Positions 1-6,870 of a stretch of DNA of 9,576 bases are shown here, one piece after another (positions within the stretch are counted from its first letter, which is position 1; every line of letters begins with the position of its first letter). This DNA is from Pseudomonadota bacterium (GTDB taxonomy: Bacteria > Pseudomonadota > Alphaproteobacteria > Rhizobiales > Devosiaceae): NCBI GenBank assembly GCA_023433775.1, contig JAEYTY010000078.1, positions 1 to 9,576 of the forward strand, written 5' to 3'. The notes below the pieces were generated by a model, which made no database searches, had not been told where the DNA came from, and saw nothing but the letters and a program-made list of their open reading frames with translations. The position numbers were made by a program, and so were the translations under genes.

Positions 1-99
1 GAAATACCGTGGCCCCCTAGAATCTGAGTCATCGCCATCACGCCCGATGCGGCCGCGGGCAGCGCACCTAATTAAGATGCACTATGGGAGGATTGGGCT

Positions 100-759
100 C
101 TAGGTGATACTTCCGCAACGTCCGCAAAGGGAGCCAGCACCAAATTTGATGACCGACAAGTTGCCGCACTCACATTGACATTCGACGAGGTGATCCAGTG
201 CCACCCTATTTTGAATTTCGTAGTCCACTCGCCGTTCGGTGAGAACTTCAGGCTCGACCAGCGTGACTATTGACGCCACTTCAGGATCGAGTTTGCGAGT
301 GGATACTATAATTTCGTCTGGTAGCAGCAGCAGAGAAGCAAATTTTTGCGCTTGCCATTCAGCGGAGTCTTCGTCTTCAAGAAAGCCCAGCTGAACCGCC
401 TTGTCCGCGCTAAACGCCATGACTTGGTCTTTGTGCAAGATCATATGTGCAATTTCGTGGGCGAGAATGAGTCTGGCCCGAAAGTTGCCCTTGCGAGCTG
501 CCGTGATTATCCAACTTTCCAGGAAGAGCGTCTGTTTTTGAAGGTCGACTTCCGCTGGGTGTTCCATAGCGTCGTCAACTTCAATGTCAAAGTGCTTTCC
601 TTCTTTTTTGAGAGCTGGGATCACCACATTATGGAGAAGGTCGACGATATCGAAATTTTTCTTTTCAGCATGTATGTCGCCCAACATCCGTAGCTGTTGG
701 GCGACACTCTTCAAGTCCTTGTAACTTAGTCGGGCGACCTTAAAGTCCAAGGCCATCAT
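100..759 (-). CDS. ImmA/IrrE-family zinc metallopeptidase with C-terminal cysteine cluster
   Basis: A 219-residue protein with the gluzincin motif HEIAH at residues 101-105 and a downstream acidic segment (E134 in SAEWQAQKFASLLLLP) that matches the third zinc ligand and the FAxxLLxP helix of ImmA/IrrE peptidases. Family members usually cleave an XRE-type repressor and so derepress a mobile element or stress regulon; no such repressor is in the window. The C-terminus carries C194, C196, C198, C212 and C215, resembling a zinc ribbon, which is not part of the minimal family domain. Two adjacent ATGs lie at 759 and 756. The nrdJ stop is embedded in TGAGG, which gives a Shine-Dalgarno 3 bases before the first ATG and 6 before the second, so 756 may be the true start and translation is probably coupled to nrdJ. 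Sampled GC is about 38-50%, clearly below nrdJ, which suggests acquisition. The family call is firm; the target is unknown. Confidence 0.85.
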   Translation of the reverse strand: MMALDFKVARLSYKDLKSVAQQLRMLGDIHAEKKNFDIVDLLHNVVIPALKKEGKHFDIEVDDAMEHPAEVDLQKQTLFLESWIITAARKGNFRARLILAHEIAHMILHKDQVMAFSADKAVQLGFLEDEDSAEWQAQKFASLLLLPDEIIVSTRKLDPEVASIVTLVEPEVLTERRVDYEIQNRVALDHLVECQCECGNLSVIKFGAGSLCGRCGSIT

Positions 760-764
760 TTACC

Positions 765-3700
765 TCACGAGCAGCCGGTGGTTGTTCCGCAAGTATCGCA
801 TTTTAAACATGTACCATTGCGGACCATTGTGAAGTTGTTGCACTCGGTGCACTGGTCGCCAGTATAGCCTTGAGCAAGCGAAATTTCCCGGCGTTTCCCT
901 TCGGGCATAGAGAAGTTCGCTTTGGCGGCTTTAGGCTCGTTTTCCGCTGCTGCTTCGGCACGCCCAGCGGGCGTCGCGGGTACCAGCAAGGTTTCAGAAT
1001 TATACGTCGGGTCAGCTTTCAAAGCCGTGGCTGAGCGCAGGGCCGTGACGGTTGAGGTCTGCATGGAGCCGACCGGGTTATAGGCTTCGGCCTCGGCGCG
1101 GGGCACCAGCATCAGGGATGCATTGGCCGTTTTGCCGCGGGTCATGCCACGGGAGACAAAGCGCTCGGCGGGCACCGGGGCAGGGGCGGGCGCTGTGCGC
1201 GCACCCTGCTCTTCGGCAACGCCCTTGCCGAGCGAGGTGGGGCTGTCCGGATTGACATGGGCGAGGTCGTTCCGGTCGAGATAGGAGACGGCCAGCTCGC
1301 GGAACACATAGTCGAGGATCGACGTGGCGTTCTTGATGCGATCATTGCCCATGACCATGCCTGCGGGCTCGAAGCGGGTGAAGGTGAAGGCCTCCACATA
1401 TTCGTCCAGCGGCACGCCATATTGCAGGCCCAGCGAGATGGCGATGGCAAAGTTGTTCATCATGGCACGGAAGGCGGCGCCTTCCTTGTGCATGTCGATG
1501 AAGATCTCGCCCAGGCGCCCGTCGTCATATTCGCCGGTGCGCACATAGACCTTGTGGCCACCGACAACGGCCTTCTGGGTGTAACCCTTGCGGCGGTCGG
1601 GCATCTTTTCGCGTTCGCGCAGGCGCTCGACGATCTTTTCGACGATGACTTCGGTGCGCGCAGCCATGGGCATGGCGGCGATGGCTTCGACCTGGTCTTC
1701 CTCGTCCTCGTCATCCGCCGCGGCGAGCACGGAGGAATTGAGCGGCTGGGAGAGTTTTGAGCCGTCGCGGTAAAGGGCATTGGCCTTGAGGGCCAGCTTC
1801 CAGCTCATCATGTAGGCCTCTTTCGCGTCCTCGACGGTCGCGTCATTGGGCATGTTGATGGTCTTGGAAATGGCGCCCGAAATGAAGGGCTGGGCGGCAG
1901 CCATCATCAGGATGTGGCTCTCGATGGAGAGCGAGCGCTTGCCGATCTTGCCGCAGGGGGCGGCGCAATCGAAGACCGGCAGATGCTCAGCCTTGAGGAA
2001 GGGCGCGCCTTCCAGCGTCATGGCGCCGCAAACGTGGATATTGGCGGCCTCGATGTCCTTTTTGGAGAAGCCGAGGAAGGCCAGAAGATCGAAGGAGAAA
2101 TCGCCCAGCTGCTCATCGGTGACGCCGAGGCTCTTGAGGAAATCGGCGCCCAGCGTCCACTGATTGAACACGAACTTGATGTCGAAGGCCGACTTCATCG
2201 CGGCATTGAGCGCCTCGATCTTGTCGTCGGTGAAACCCTTGGTGCGCAGGGTCGCCGGATTGATGCCGGGAGCCTGGTTGAGATTGCCATGGCCGACCGC
2301 ATAGGCCTCCATTTCGGCAATCTGGTCCTCGGAATAGCCCAGGGTCCGCAGAGCCGGGGGAACGGCGCGGTTGATGATCTTGAAATAGCCGCCGCCGGCC
2401 AGCTTCTTGAATTTCACCAGCGCAAAATCGGGCTCGATGCCGGTGGTGTCGCAATCCATGACGAGGCCGATCGTGCCGGTGGGCGCGATAACGGAGACCT
2501 GGGCATTGCGATAGCCATGCTTTTCGCCCAGGGCGAGGGCTTCATCCCAGGCCGCCTTGGCGCGGGCGGAAAGAGCGGCGTCCTTGATATTGGCGTGGTC
2601 GAGCGCGACCGGATTGATGGAAAGGCCTTCATAGCCCTCGGCATTGCCATGGGCGGCATTGCGATGGTTGCGGATGACGCGCAGCATGTGCTTGGCGTTG
2701 CGCTTGTAATCCTTGAAGGGGCCGAGCTCCTTGGCCATTTCGGCCGAGGTGGCATAGGACACGCCGGTCATGATGGCGGTCATGGCGCCGGCAATGGCGC
2801 GGCCTTCAGCCGAGTCATAGGGAATGCCCGAGGTCATCAGGTAACCGCCGATATTGGCGTAGCCGATACCCAGCGTGCGGTATTCGTAGCTCCGCTCGGC
2901 AATGGCGCGCGAGGGGAACTGGGCCATCATCACCGAGATTTCGAGCACGATGGTCCAGAGGCGGACGGTGTGTTCGTAGGCGGCGGTGTCGAAGGTCGAG
3001 TCCGCGTTGCGATAGGGCAGCAGGTTGACCGAGGCGAGGTTACAGGCCGTGTCGTCGAGGAACATATATTCCGAGCAGGGGTTCGACGCATTGATCGGAC
3101 CGGCTTCAGGCGAGGTGTGCCACTCATTGATGGTGGTGTGATACTGGATGCCGGGATCGGCCGAGGCCCAGGCGGCGTAACCGATCTGTTCCCAGAGATC
3201 ATTGGCCTTGAGGGTCTTGGTGACCTTGCCGCCCTGGCGCGCGGTCAGGTTCCAGTCGCCATCATTTTCGACGGCGCGCAGGAAATCATCGGTGACGCGG
3301 ACGGAATTGTTCGAGTTCTGGCCCGAAACGGTGAGATAGGCCTCGCTATCCCAATCGGTGTCATAGATGGGGAATTCGAGATCGGTATAGCCCTGCTTGG
3401 CGAACTGGATGACGCGGAAAATGTAATTCTCCGGCACCAGCGCCTTTTTGGCAGCGCGGACTTCGCGCTTCAATGCCGGGTTCTTGGCCACGTCGAAACA
3501 GTCATCGCCCGAACCGCCTTCGCAGTTCACGGCGGCCTTCATGATGGCCTTCAAATGCTTGGAAACGACCTTGGAGCCGGTGACGAGAGCGGCAACCTTC
3601 TGCTCCTCCTTCACCTTCCAGTTGATATATTCCTCGATATCGGGGTGATCGATGTCGATGACGACCATCTTGGCGGCGCGGCGTGTAGTGCCGCCCGACT

Positions 3701-4505
3701 TGATAGCGCCGGCAGCGCGATCGCCGATCTTGAGAAAGCTCATCAGGCCCGAAGACTTGCCGCCGCCCGAGAGCTTTTCGCCGCCGCCACGCAGTTTGGA
3801 GAAATTGGTGCCGGTGCCGGAGCCGTATTTGAAGAGGCGCGCCTCGCGGACCCAGAGATCCATGATGCCGTTTTCATTGACCAGGTCATCGCTGACCGAC
3901 TGGATGAAACAGGCATGGGGCTGCGGATGCTCATAGGAGCTCTTGGACTGCACCAGCTTGTGGGTGAAGGGGTCAACATAGAAATGGCCCTGGCCGGGGC
4001 CATCAATGCCATAGGCCCAGTGCAGGCCCGTGTTGAACCATTGCGGGGAATTGGGGGCAACGCGCTGGGTGGCCAGCATATAGGCGAGTTCGTCAAAGAA
4101 GGTGCGCGCGTCTTCTTCGGAGGCGAAGTAGCCGCCCTTCCAGCCCCAATAGGACCAGGTGCCGGCCAGGCGATCAAAAACCTGGCGCGAATCCATTTCC
4201 GAGCCATAGCGCTCGGCCTCGGGGAGCTTGGCGAGCGCAGCTTCGTCCGGGACTGAGCGCCACAGCCAGGAGGGAACGGAATTCTCTTCGACCTTCTTGA
4301 GGACCTTGGCGACGCCGGCCTTGCGGAAATATTTCTGCGCAATGATGTCGGTGGCGACCTGCGACCAGGTCGCGGGCACGGCAATATCTTCAAGCTTGAA
4401 TACCACCGAGCCATCGGGATTCTTGATCTCGCTGGTTGCCGAGCGGAACTCGATGGAGCCATAGCGATCCGCATTGGCAGTGGTGAAGCGGCGTTCAATG
4501 CGCAT
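765..4505 (-). CDS. nrdJ: Adenosylcobalamin-dependent (class II) ribonucleoside-diphosphate reductase
   Basis: A 1246-residue cytosolic enzyme that reduces ribonucleotides to deoxyribonucleotides using a B12-generated thiyl radical, independent of oxygen. Visible hallmarks are C199 in PHACF (first redox cysteine), the NPCSE motif at residues 475-479 with the predicted thiyl C477 plus N475 and E479, C488 in TACNL (second redox cysteine), and APTGTIGLVMDCDTTGIEP from about residue 674. A TSCPD-like region follows at roughly 970-1080, then a Pro/Ala-rich linker and a cysteine tail (C1219, C1222, C1233, C1236, C1239, C1245) that should re-reduce the active site or bind zinc. I chose the ATG at 4505 (MRIERRFT, the usual N-terminus in related species) because GGGGA lies 11 bases upstream; a GTG at 4535 in the same frame would place that Shine-Dalgarno inside the gene. 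The last roughly 30 codons are AT-richer (TTA, ACA, TGT, GGA) than the rest. It is followed by the peptidase gene after 5 bases. Confidence 0.97.
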   Translation of the reverse strand: MRIERRFTTANADRYGSIEFRSATSEIKNPDGSVVFKLEDIAVPATWSQVATDIIAQKYFRKAGVAKVLKKVEENSVPSWLWRSVPDEAALAKLPEAERYGSEMDSRQVFDRLAGTWSYWGWKGGYFASEEDARTFFDELAYMLATQRVAPNSPQWFNTGLHWAYGIDGPGQGHFYVDPFTHKLVQSKSSYEHPQPHACFIQSVSDDLVNENGIMDLWVREARLFKYGSGTGTNFSKLRGGGEKLSGGGKSSGLMSFLKIGDRAAGAIKSGGTTRRAAKMVVIDIDHPDIEEYINWKVKEEQKVAALVTGSKVVSKHLKAIMKAAVNCEGGSGDDCFDVAKNPALKREVRAAKKALVPENYIFRVIQFAKQGYTDLEFPIYDTDWDSEAYLTVSGQNSNNSVRVTDDFLRAVENDGDWNLTARQGGKVTKTLKANDLWEQIGYAAWASADPGIQYHTTINEWHTSPEAGPINASNPCSEYMFLDDTACNLASVNLLPYRNADSTFDTAAYEHTVRLWTIVLEISVMMAQFPSRAIAERSYEYRTLGIGYANIGGYLMTSGIPYDSAEGRAIAGAMTAIMTGVSYATSAEMAKELGPFKDYKRNAKHMLRVIRNHRNAAHGNAEGYEGLSINPVALDHANIKDAALSARAKAAWDEALALGEKHGYRNAQVSVIAPTGTIGLVMDCDTTGIEPDFALVKFKKLAGGGYFKIINRAVPPALRTLGYSEDQIAEMEAYAVGHGNLNQAPGINPATLRTKGFTDDKIEALNAAMKSAFDIKFVFNQWTLGADFLKSLGVTDEQLGDFSFDLLAFLGFSKKDIEAANIHVCGAMTLEGAPFLKAEHLPVFDCAAPCGKIGKRSLSIESHILMMAAAQPFISGAISKTINMPNDATVEDAKEAYMMSWKLALKANALYRDGSKLSQPLNSSVLAAADDEDEEDQVEAIAAMPMAARTEVIVEKIVERLREREKMPDRRKGYTQKAVVGGHKVYVRTGEYDDGRLGEIFIDMHKEGAAFRAMMNNFAIAISLGLQYGVPLDEYVEAFTFTRFEPAGMVMGNDRIKNATSILDYVFRELAVSYLDRNDLAHVNPDSPTSLGKGVAEEQGARTAPAPAPVPAERFVSRGMTRGKTANASLMLVPRAEAEAYNPVGSMQTSTVTALRSATALKADPTYNSETLLVPATPAGRAEAAAENEPKAAKANFSMPEGKRREISLAQGYTGDQCTECNNFTMVRNGTCLKCDTCGTTTGCS

Positions 4506-4545
4506 AGTCGTCGTAATCCCCAATATAGCGGGCACACAATGCCCT

Positions 4546-4573
4546 GCCTGCCGAAGCCAGGCTTCTCGTTTTT
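4546..4573. repeat. Hairpin in the nrdJ leader, terminator-like on the plus strand
   Basis: Arms GCCTG (4546-4550) and CAGGC (4558-4562) enclose 7 bases. Read on the minus strand, the centre is C-TTCG-G, the very stable UUCG tetraloop, with one bulged G; this hairpin would sit about 41 bases before the nrdJ ATG. Read on the plus strand, the hairpin is followed by a T-rich stretch (TTCTCGTTTTT), which looks like an intrinsic terminator for a transcript antisense to the start of nrdJ. No plus-strand gene is available to use it, so a leader hairpin is equally likely. Confidence 0.35.
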
Positions 4574-4813
4574 AATCTGTCTGACGCTTTACCCACCGAA
4601 ATCCGCGGGAGGTGCGAATTTCGAGAAATGCCCCGTTTCCCGGACCTGCAATGGTCTTGCGCCATCGCCTTATTTCCGGACGTGTCCGAGACTGGCTGCC
4701 CAGCTTCGAACCATGACTGAAGATGGTCAAGAGTCGGGGTCGCCGTCAACGACAGAAATCACAAGACCTAGTGCCCGAGCTATGCAGCGAAACAAGTTCT
4801 AGTATGGGGAATA

Positions 4814-4822
4814 TGTGGATTA
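4814..4822 (-). promoter_or_regulatory. DnaA-box-like 9-mer
   Basis: The minus strand reads TAATCCACA here, one mismatch from the DnaA box TTATCCACA. Four bases away, 4805-4810 reads TCCCCA on the minus strand, matching the weak DnaA motif (W-box) described at the Caulobacter origin. A single box with one mismatch is weak evidence alone; its value comes from lying among CtrA and GANTC sites. Confidence 0.3.
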
Positions 4823-4868
4823 CGGGGACAAACTGCAAGGGAAATAGGACGATTTGCAGGAGGTTTTC

Positions 4869-4937
4869 GAGTCGATTCTCAGGGGTTAATGGCGCTGAAA
4901 ACGTGAGGCGAACCAGCGCCGCTAAAGCCCGAGAATC
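4869..4937. promoter_or_regulatory. Cluster of GANTC (CcrM methylation) sites
   Basis: GAGTC at 4869-4873, GATTC at 4874-4878 (directly abutting) and GAATC at 4933-4937 are three GANTC sites in 69 bases, with a fourth (GAGTC) at 4731-4735. In the rest of the window I counted by eye roughly one per 600-700 bases. CcrM methylates GANTC in alphaproteobacteria, and clusters are known at promoters of cell-cycle genes, where methylation state and GcrA affect transcription. The sequences are certain; that they act as a control element is inference. Confidence 0.5.
4874..4937. repeat. Nested inverted repeats, possible structured RNA or operator
   Basis: The outer arms GATTCTC (4874-4880) and GAGAATC (4931-4937) are perfectly complementary, and GGG (4882-4884) with CCC (4928-4930) extends them past a single unpaired A. 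Inside are the perfect 7-base arms GGCGCTG (4891-4897) and CAGCGCC (4914-4920) around a 16-base loop. The two internal strands between the stems are 6 and 7 bases. This gives a long two-stem hairpin of about 64 nucleotides on either strand. It does not match a riboswitch I recognise. An AGGAGG (anti-Shine-Dalgarno CCTCCT on the minus strand) lies just outside at 4858-4863. Confidence 0.5.
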
Positions 4938-4984
4938 TCATGAAGTTCGCAGCTTTTGGTGCTCGGCTTAATCGGCCATTAACC
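4884..4984. repeat. 10-base inverted repeat GGTTAATGGC / GCCATTAACC
   Basis: GGTTAATGGC at 4884-4893 is exactly complementary to GCCATTAACC at 4975-4984. The left arm shares bases with both stems of the hairpin at 4874-4937, so in RNA the two pairings would exclude each other. The right arm lies within the CtrA-type site, so at DNA level this is also a pair of inverted CCATTAACC half-sites about 90 bases apart. Confidence 0.55.
4968..4984 (+). promoter_or_regulatory. CtrA-type binding site TTAA-N7-TTAACC
   Basis: TTAA (4968-4971), seven bases, then TTAACC (4979-4984), continuing into TTAACCAT, matches both the full consensus TTAA-N7-TTAAC and the half-site TTAACCAT of CtrA, the alphaproteobacterial cell-cycle response regulator. 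An inverted half-site (TTAACC on the minus strand) lies at 4884-4889. CtrA can activate or repress, depending on position relative to the promoter. The site is about 465 bases upstream of the nrdJ ATG, with no other gene between, so nrdJ is the likely target, but the promoter has not been located. Confidence 0.55.
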
Positions 4985-4998
4985 ATAAATTCGCGCGG

Positions 4999-5027
4999 TG
5001 CAATTTGCTGGCGAAGAAGGGTGTCAA
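4999..5027 (-). promoter_or_regulatory. Candidate minus-strand promoter (good -35, poor -10)
   Basis: A perfect TTGACA lies on the minus strand at 5027-5022, within CTTGAC, the -35 form common in alphaproteobacteria. Seventeen bases on, the -10 position (5004-4999) reads ATTGCA, a poor match to TATAAT. If used, transcription would start near 4992 and the CtrA-type site would fall just downstream, a position suited to repression. The resulting nrdJ leader would be about 490 nucleotides and contain the nested hairpins. Confidence 0.25.
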
Positions 5028-5039
5028 GCGCAGAATTTT

Positions 5040-5063
5040 GGGCAAATTTCTGCCCACAGGGCA
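5040..5063 (-). terminator. Weak hairpin pair downstream of the MFS gene
   Basis: GGGCA (5040-5044), TGCCC (5051-5055) and GGGCA (5059-5063) form two alternative 5-base stems sharing the middle arm. On the minus strand the stem nearest the MFS stop is followed by AAAATTCTG, which is not a proper T-tract. It may be a weak terminator for the transporter gene or part of the nrdJ control region. Confidence 0.25.
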
Positions 5064-5069
5064 CCATAT

Positions 5070-6290
5070 CTAGTTGGTCGCGCGCAAGCCGCTGCACTGC
5101 CTATAGATGACCCAGCCCGCAAAAGGCAGCATGGTCAGCCCCGCCCAGCCATAGGCGGGCAGAATGCCGATCCAGTTGGCGAGAAAGCCGAAGGCAAGCG
5201 TGGCCGCGATGCCGATGACATTTTCGGCCATGACCAGGGCCGAGGTGGTGGTGGCGCGGCTGCGGCCCTCCATGACGCGATGAAAGCGCGCCTCGGCCAG
5301 CACCGTGACTGGCGCGACGACCACATAGGCAGCGCAAAGCAAGAGCACATACCAGGGCGAGGCGCCGAAGGAGGCCAGCACAAGCAGCACGCCGCCGGCA
5401 AGGGGCAGGGCCCATGCCAGATATGGCCGCCCGGCCAGGCGATAGGCATGAAGGCTGGCCAACGCATAGGCGCCTTCGACACTGGCGCCCAAAATGCCCC
5501 AGGCCCAGATGGGGACGCTGACGGCCAAGTAATAGAGCTGGTCAAACTCTTCGAGCAGCTCGAACACGATAAGGCCGGCGGCAATATAGGTGGTGACGAA
5601 GCGCAATTCGGCATGGCGGCGGAATTCGCCAAGGGCGTCGAGGAAGTGGGAGAAATAGGTCGACGGGGTTTCGGGCCCGGATGCCGGGTCATCCCCGGCG
5701 GGTCTGTAGCCCGCGCTGCGCCGGACATCGGTGAGCCAGAAGGCAAGGAGCGAGGCCAGCAGCAACGGCGGAATGCAGAGCCAGATGGCGAGGTCAAAGC
5801 TGTACCAGGCGACAAAGCCGCCCAGCAGCGTGCCCGCGCCTATGCCCAGTTCCTCGGCCGCATTATCGCGGCCCAGCACCTTGTCGAATTCATCGCTGCG
5901 CCCCTCATGGTCGAGGCGTTCATAGAGCAGCGCCTCGCGCGATCCCGATTGAAGGGCCTGTCCGAGGCTCCAGAACAGGAAGCCCAGGCCATAGAGCCAG
6001 AAATTTCCGGCAGCGAGCCCCCAGCACACAAAGGTCAGGAGTTTGGCCAGTGGCGCGATGACCAGCAACAGGCGACGGTCGAAATGATCCGACAAGGCGC
6101 CGGAAGGCATTTCGAGGACGATGGCCGAGGCAGACCAGAAGGCGAGGAGGATGCCGATCTGGCTGACCGAGAGGCCTTCAAGCTCGAACAAAGCCGTATA
6201 GATGGCATAGGCCAGCATGAAATCGAACAGGAAGGCATAGGCATAATAGATGCCGAGGAAGCGTCGCAGATTTGAACTGGGCGGAGACAT
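5070..6290 (-). CDS. MFS transporter, unknown substrate
   Basis: A 406-residue, strongly hydrophobic inner-membrane protein whose length and segment pattern fit a 12-helix major facilitator. The first helix starts near residue 11, and motif A between helices 2 and 3 is visible as GALSDHFDRRLLL (64-76). SGSREALLYERL (115-126) is a signature of a subset of MFS proteins, and a polar loop at about 188-230 separates the two six-helix halves. Such proteins are secondary transporters driven by ion gradients; nothing here shows the substrate or direction. I chose the ATG at 6290 because it leaves a short N-terminus before helix 1. An ATG at 6320 and a TTG at 6383 are in frame but add only a polar stretch, and no start has a strong Shine-Dalgarno. 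The gene stands alone, divergent from the NDUFA12 gene, and its GC is like the surrounding housekeeping genes. Confidence 0.9.
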   Translation of the reverse strand: MSPPSSNLRRFLGIYYAYAFLFDFMLAYAIYTALFELEGLSVSQIGILLAFWSASAIVLEMPSGALSDHFDRRLLLVIAPLAKLLTFVCWGLAAGNFWLYGLGFLFWSLGQALQSGSREALLYERLDHEGRSDEFDKVLGRDNAAEELGIGAGTLLGGFVAWYSFDLAIWLCIPPLLLASLLAFWLTDVRRSAGYRPAGDDPASGPETPSTYFSHFLDALGEFRRHAELRFVTTYIAAGLIVFELLEEFDQLYYLAVSVPIWAWGILGASVEGAYALASLHAYRLAGRPYLAWALPLAGGVLLVLASFGASPWYVLLLCAAYVVVAPVTVLAEARFHRVMEGRSRATTTSALVMAENVIGIAATLAFGFLANWIGILPAYGWAGLTMLPFAGWVIYRQCSGLRATN

Positions 6291-6386
6291 GGCTCGGCTT
6301 CGGTTTTCCCTGTGGGGCATGGTCCAATTCGTGACCGGAGTTTGTGACGCAGTCTGCCCGGAAGGTCTAGGCTGTCCCGGCAAGCC

Positions 6387-6833
6387 ATGCTAAACCGCAG
6401 ACAAATCGACGCCAGCACGCGGAATCGACAATTGGCCAAATCCGGTATCAAGCAGTTCCTGTCCGAAATCTTCTCCTGGTGGGGCGGCAATTCCTGGGGC
6501 ACCCGCCTCTGGATCCGTCGCTTTGGCGACTATGTCGGCAGTGACGAATTCGGCAATCGCTATTATCAGGACCGCAAGGCCAATCGGCGCTATGTGACCT
6601 ATGCCGGCGGATATGCAGACGCATCGGCGATTCCGCCGGGCTGGCATGGCTGGATGCATCATCGCAGCGATGTGGTGCCGAGCGACGCCAACTATCAGCC
6701 GCGCGCCTGGGAAAAGCCGCACGAGCCGAACCTGACCGGCACGGCGGCAGCCTATCGCCCCGATGGCAGCCTGCTCAAGAAGGGCGAACGCCCGCGCGTT
6801 ACCGGCGACTATCAGGCCTGGTCGCCCGAATAA
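6387..6833 (+). CDS. NDUFA12-family complex I accessory subunit
   Basis: A 148-residue soluble protein of the NDUFA12 (B17.2) family, an accessory subunit of NADH:ubiquinone oxidoreductase found in mitochondria and alphaproteobacteria; it binds the peripheral arm on the cytoplasmic face. The core is clear: LSEIFSWWGGNSWGTRLWIRRFG (25-47), YVGSDEFGNRYYQDRKANRRYV (49-70), then IPPGWHGWMHH (82-92) and the C-terminal AWEKPHEPNLTGTAAAYRP (107-125). The ATG at 6387 has no Shine-Dalgarno. A TTG at 6432 (residue 16) is preceded by GGAA at 7 bases, and homologues usually begin close to that point (LAKSGIKQF), so the protein may be 133 residues. It lies divergent from the MFS gene across a gap of about 96 bases and 37 bases before the DUF2155 gene, with which it is probably cotranscribed. 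No core complex I genes are in the window. Confidence 0.93.
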   Translation: MLNRRQIDASTRNRQLAKSGIKQFLSEIFSWWGGNSWGTRLWIRRFGDYVGSDEFGNRYYQDRKANRRYVTYAGGYADASAIPPGWHGWMHHRSDVVPSDANYQPRAWEKPHEPNLTGTAAAYRPDGSLLKKGERPRVTGDYQAWSPE

Positions 6834-6870
6834 GGGTTTTGGCCACTTGCCACTTCGGGTCCAGCAGAAC

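Larger units (their letters stand above)
4506..5069. other. 564-base gap upstream of nrdJ, no supported gene
   Basis: This stretch separates the nrdJ start from the stop of the MFS gene, both on the minus strand, so most of it is the control region and possible leader of nrdJ. It is less GC-rich than the flanking genes. Reading frames here are short, lack good ribosome sites or run into the neighbouring genes, so I support none. It contains a full CtrA-type site, four GANTC sites, one DnaA-box-like 9-mer, several inverted repeats and a hairpin close to nrdJ. I saw no B12-box (GCCACTG-like) that would mark a cobalamin riboswitch, no convincing NrdR-box pair and no tRNA-like fold. Confidence 0.7.

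Noticed and set aside
1..103. Partial genes at the left edge: a plus-strand frame ending at 103, and a minus-strand frame reading MAMTQILGG from 38
   Set aside because: Both are too short to recognise, neither has a Shine-Dalgarno or known motif, and open frames of this length are expected by chance. Two GANTC sites (20-24, 26-30) here were noted but not interpreted.
1914..4256. 780-codon open frame on the plus strand opposite nrdJ
   Set aside because: It is antisense to conserved NrdJ sequence; long antisense frames are common in high-GC genes with strong codon bias, and its translation has no recognisable domain.
4506..4535. GTG at 4535 as the nrdJ start
   Set aside because: It adds ten non-conserved residues and puts the GGGGA ribosome site inside the coding region; the ATG at 4505 fits both the ribosome site and the conserved N-terminus.
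4495..4749. 84-codon minus-strand frame before nrdJ
   Set aside because: It begins with TTG, lacks a ribosome site, overlaps the nrdJ start and has no family resemblance. An upstream peptide coupled to nrdJ is possible but unsupported.
4800..4990. Chromosome replication origin, suggested by CtrA, GANTC and DnaA-like sites together
   Set aside because: Only one DnaA-box-like 9-mer was found, with one mismatch, and there is no very AT-rich unwinding segment or origin-associated gene nearby. Promoter control of nrdJ explains the sites more simply.
4506..5069. Cobalamin riboswitch or NrdR-box pair controlling nrdJ
   Set aside because: No B12-box-like GCCACTG motif and no pair of NrdR-type palindromes at suitable spacing could be found on either strand.
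4940..5109. Short plus-strand frame starting MKFAAFGARL
   Set aside because: It runs antisense into the end of the MFS gene, has no recognisable product and contains the CtrA-type site within its frame.
4998..6275. 425-codon open frame on the plus strand opposite the MFS gene
   Set aside because: It mirrors the transporter gene and its translation is Gly/Ala/Gln/Asp-rich with no family features, whereas the minus-strand product has clear MFS helices and motif A.
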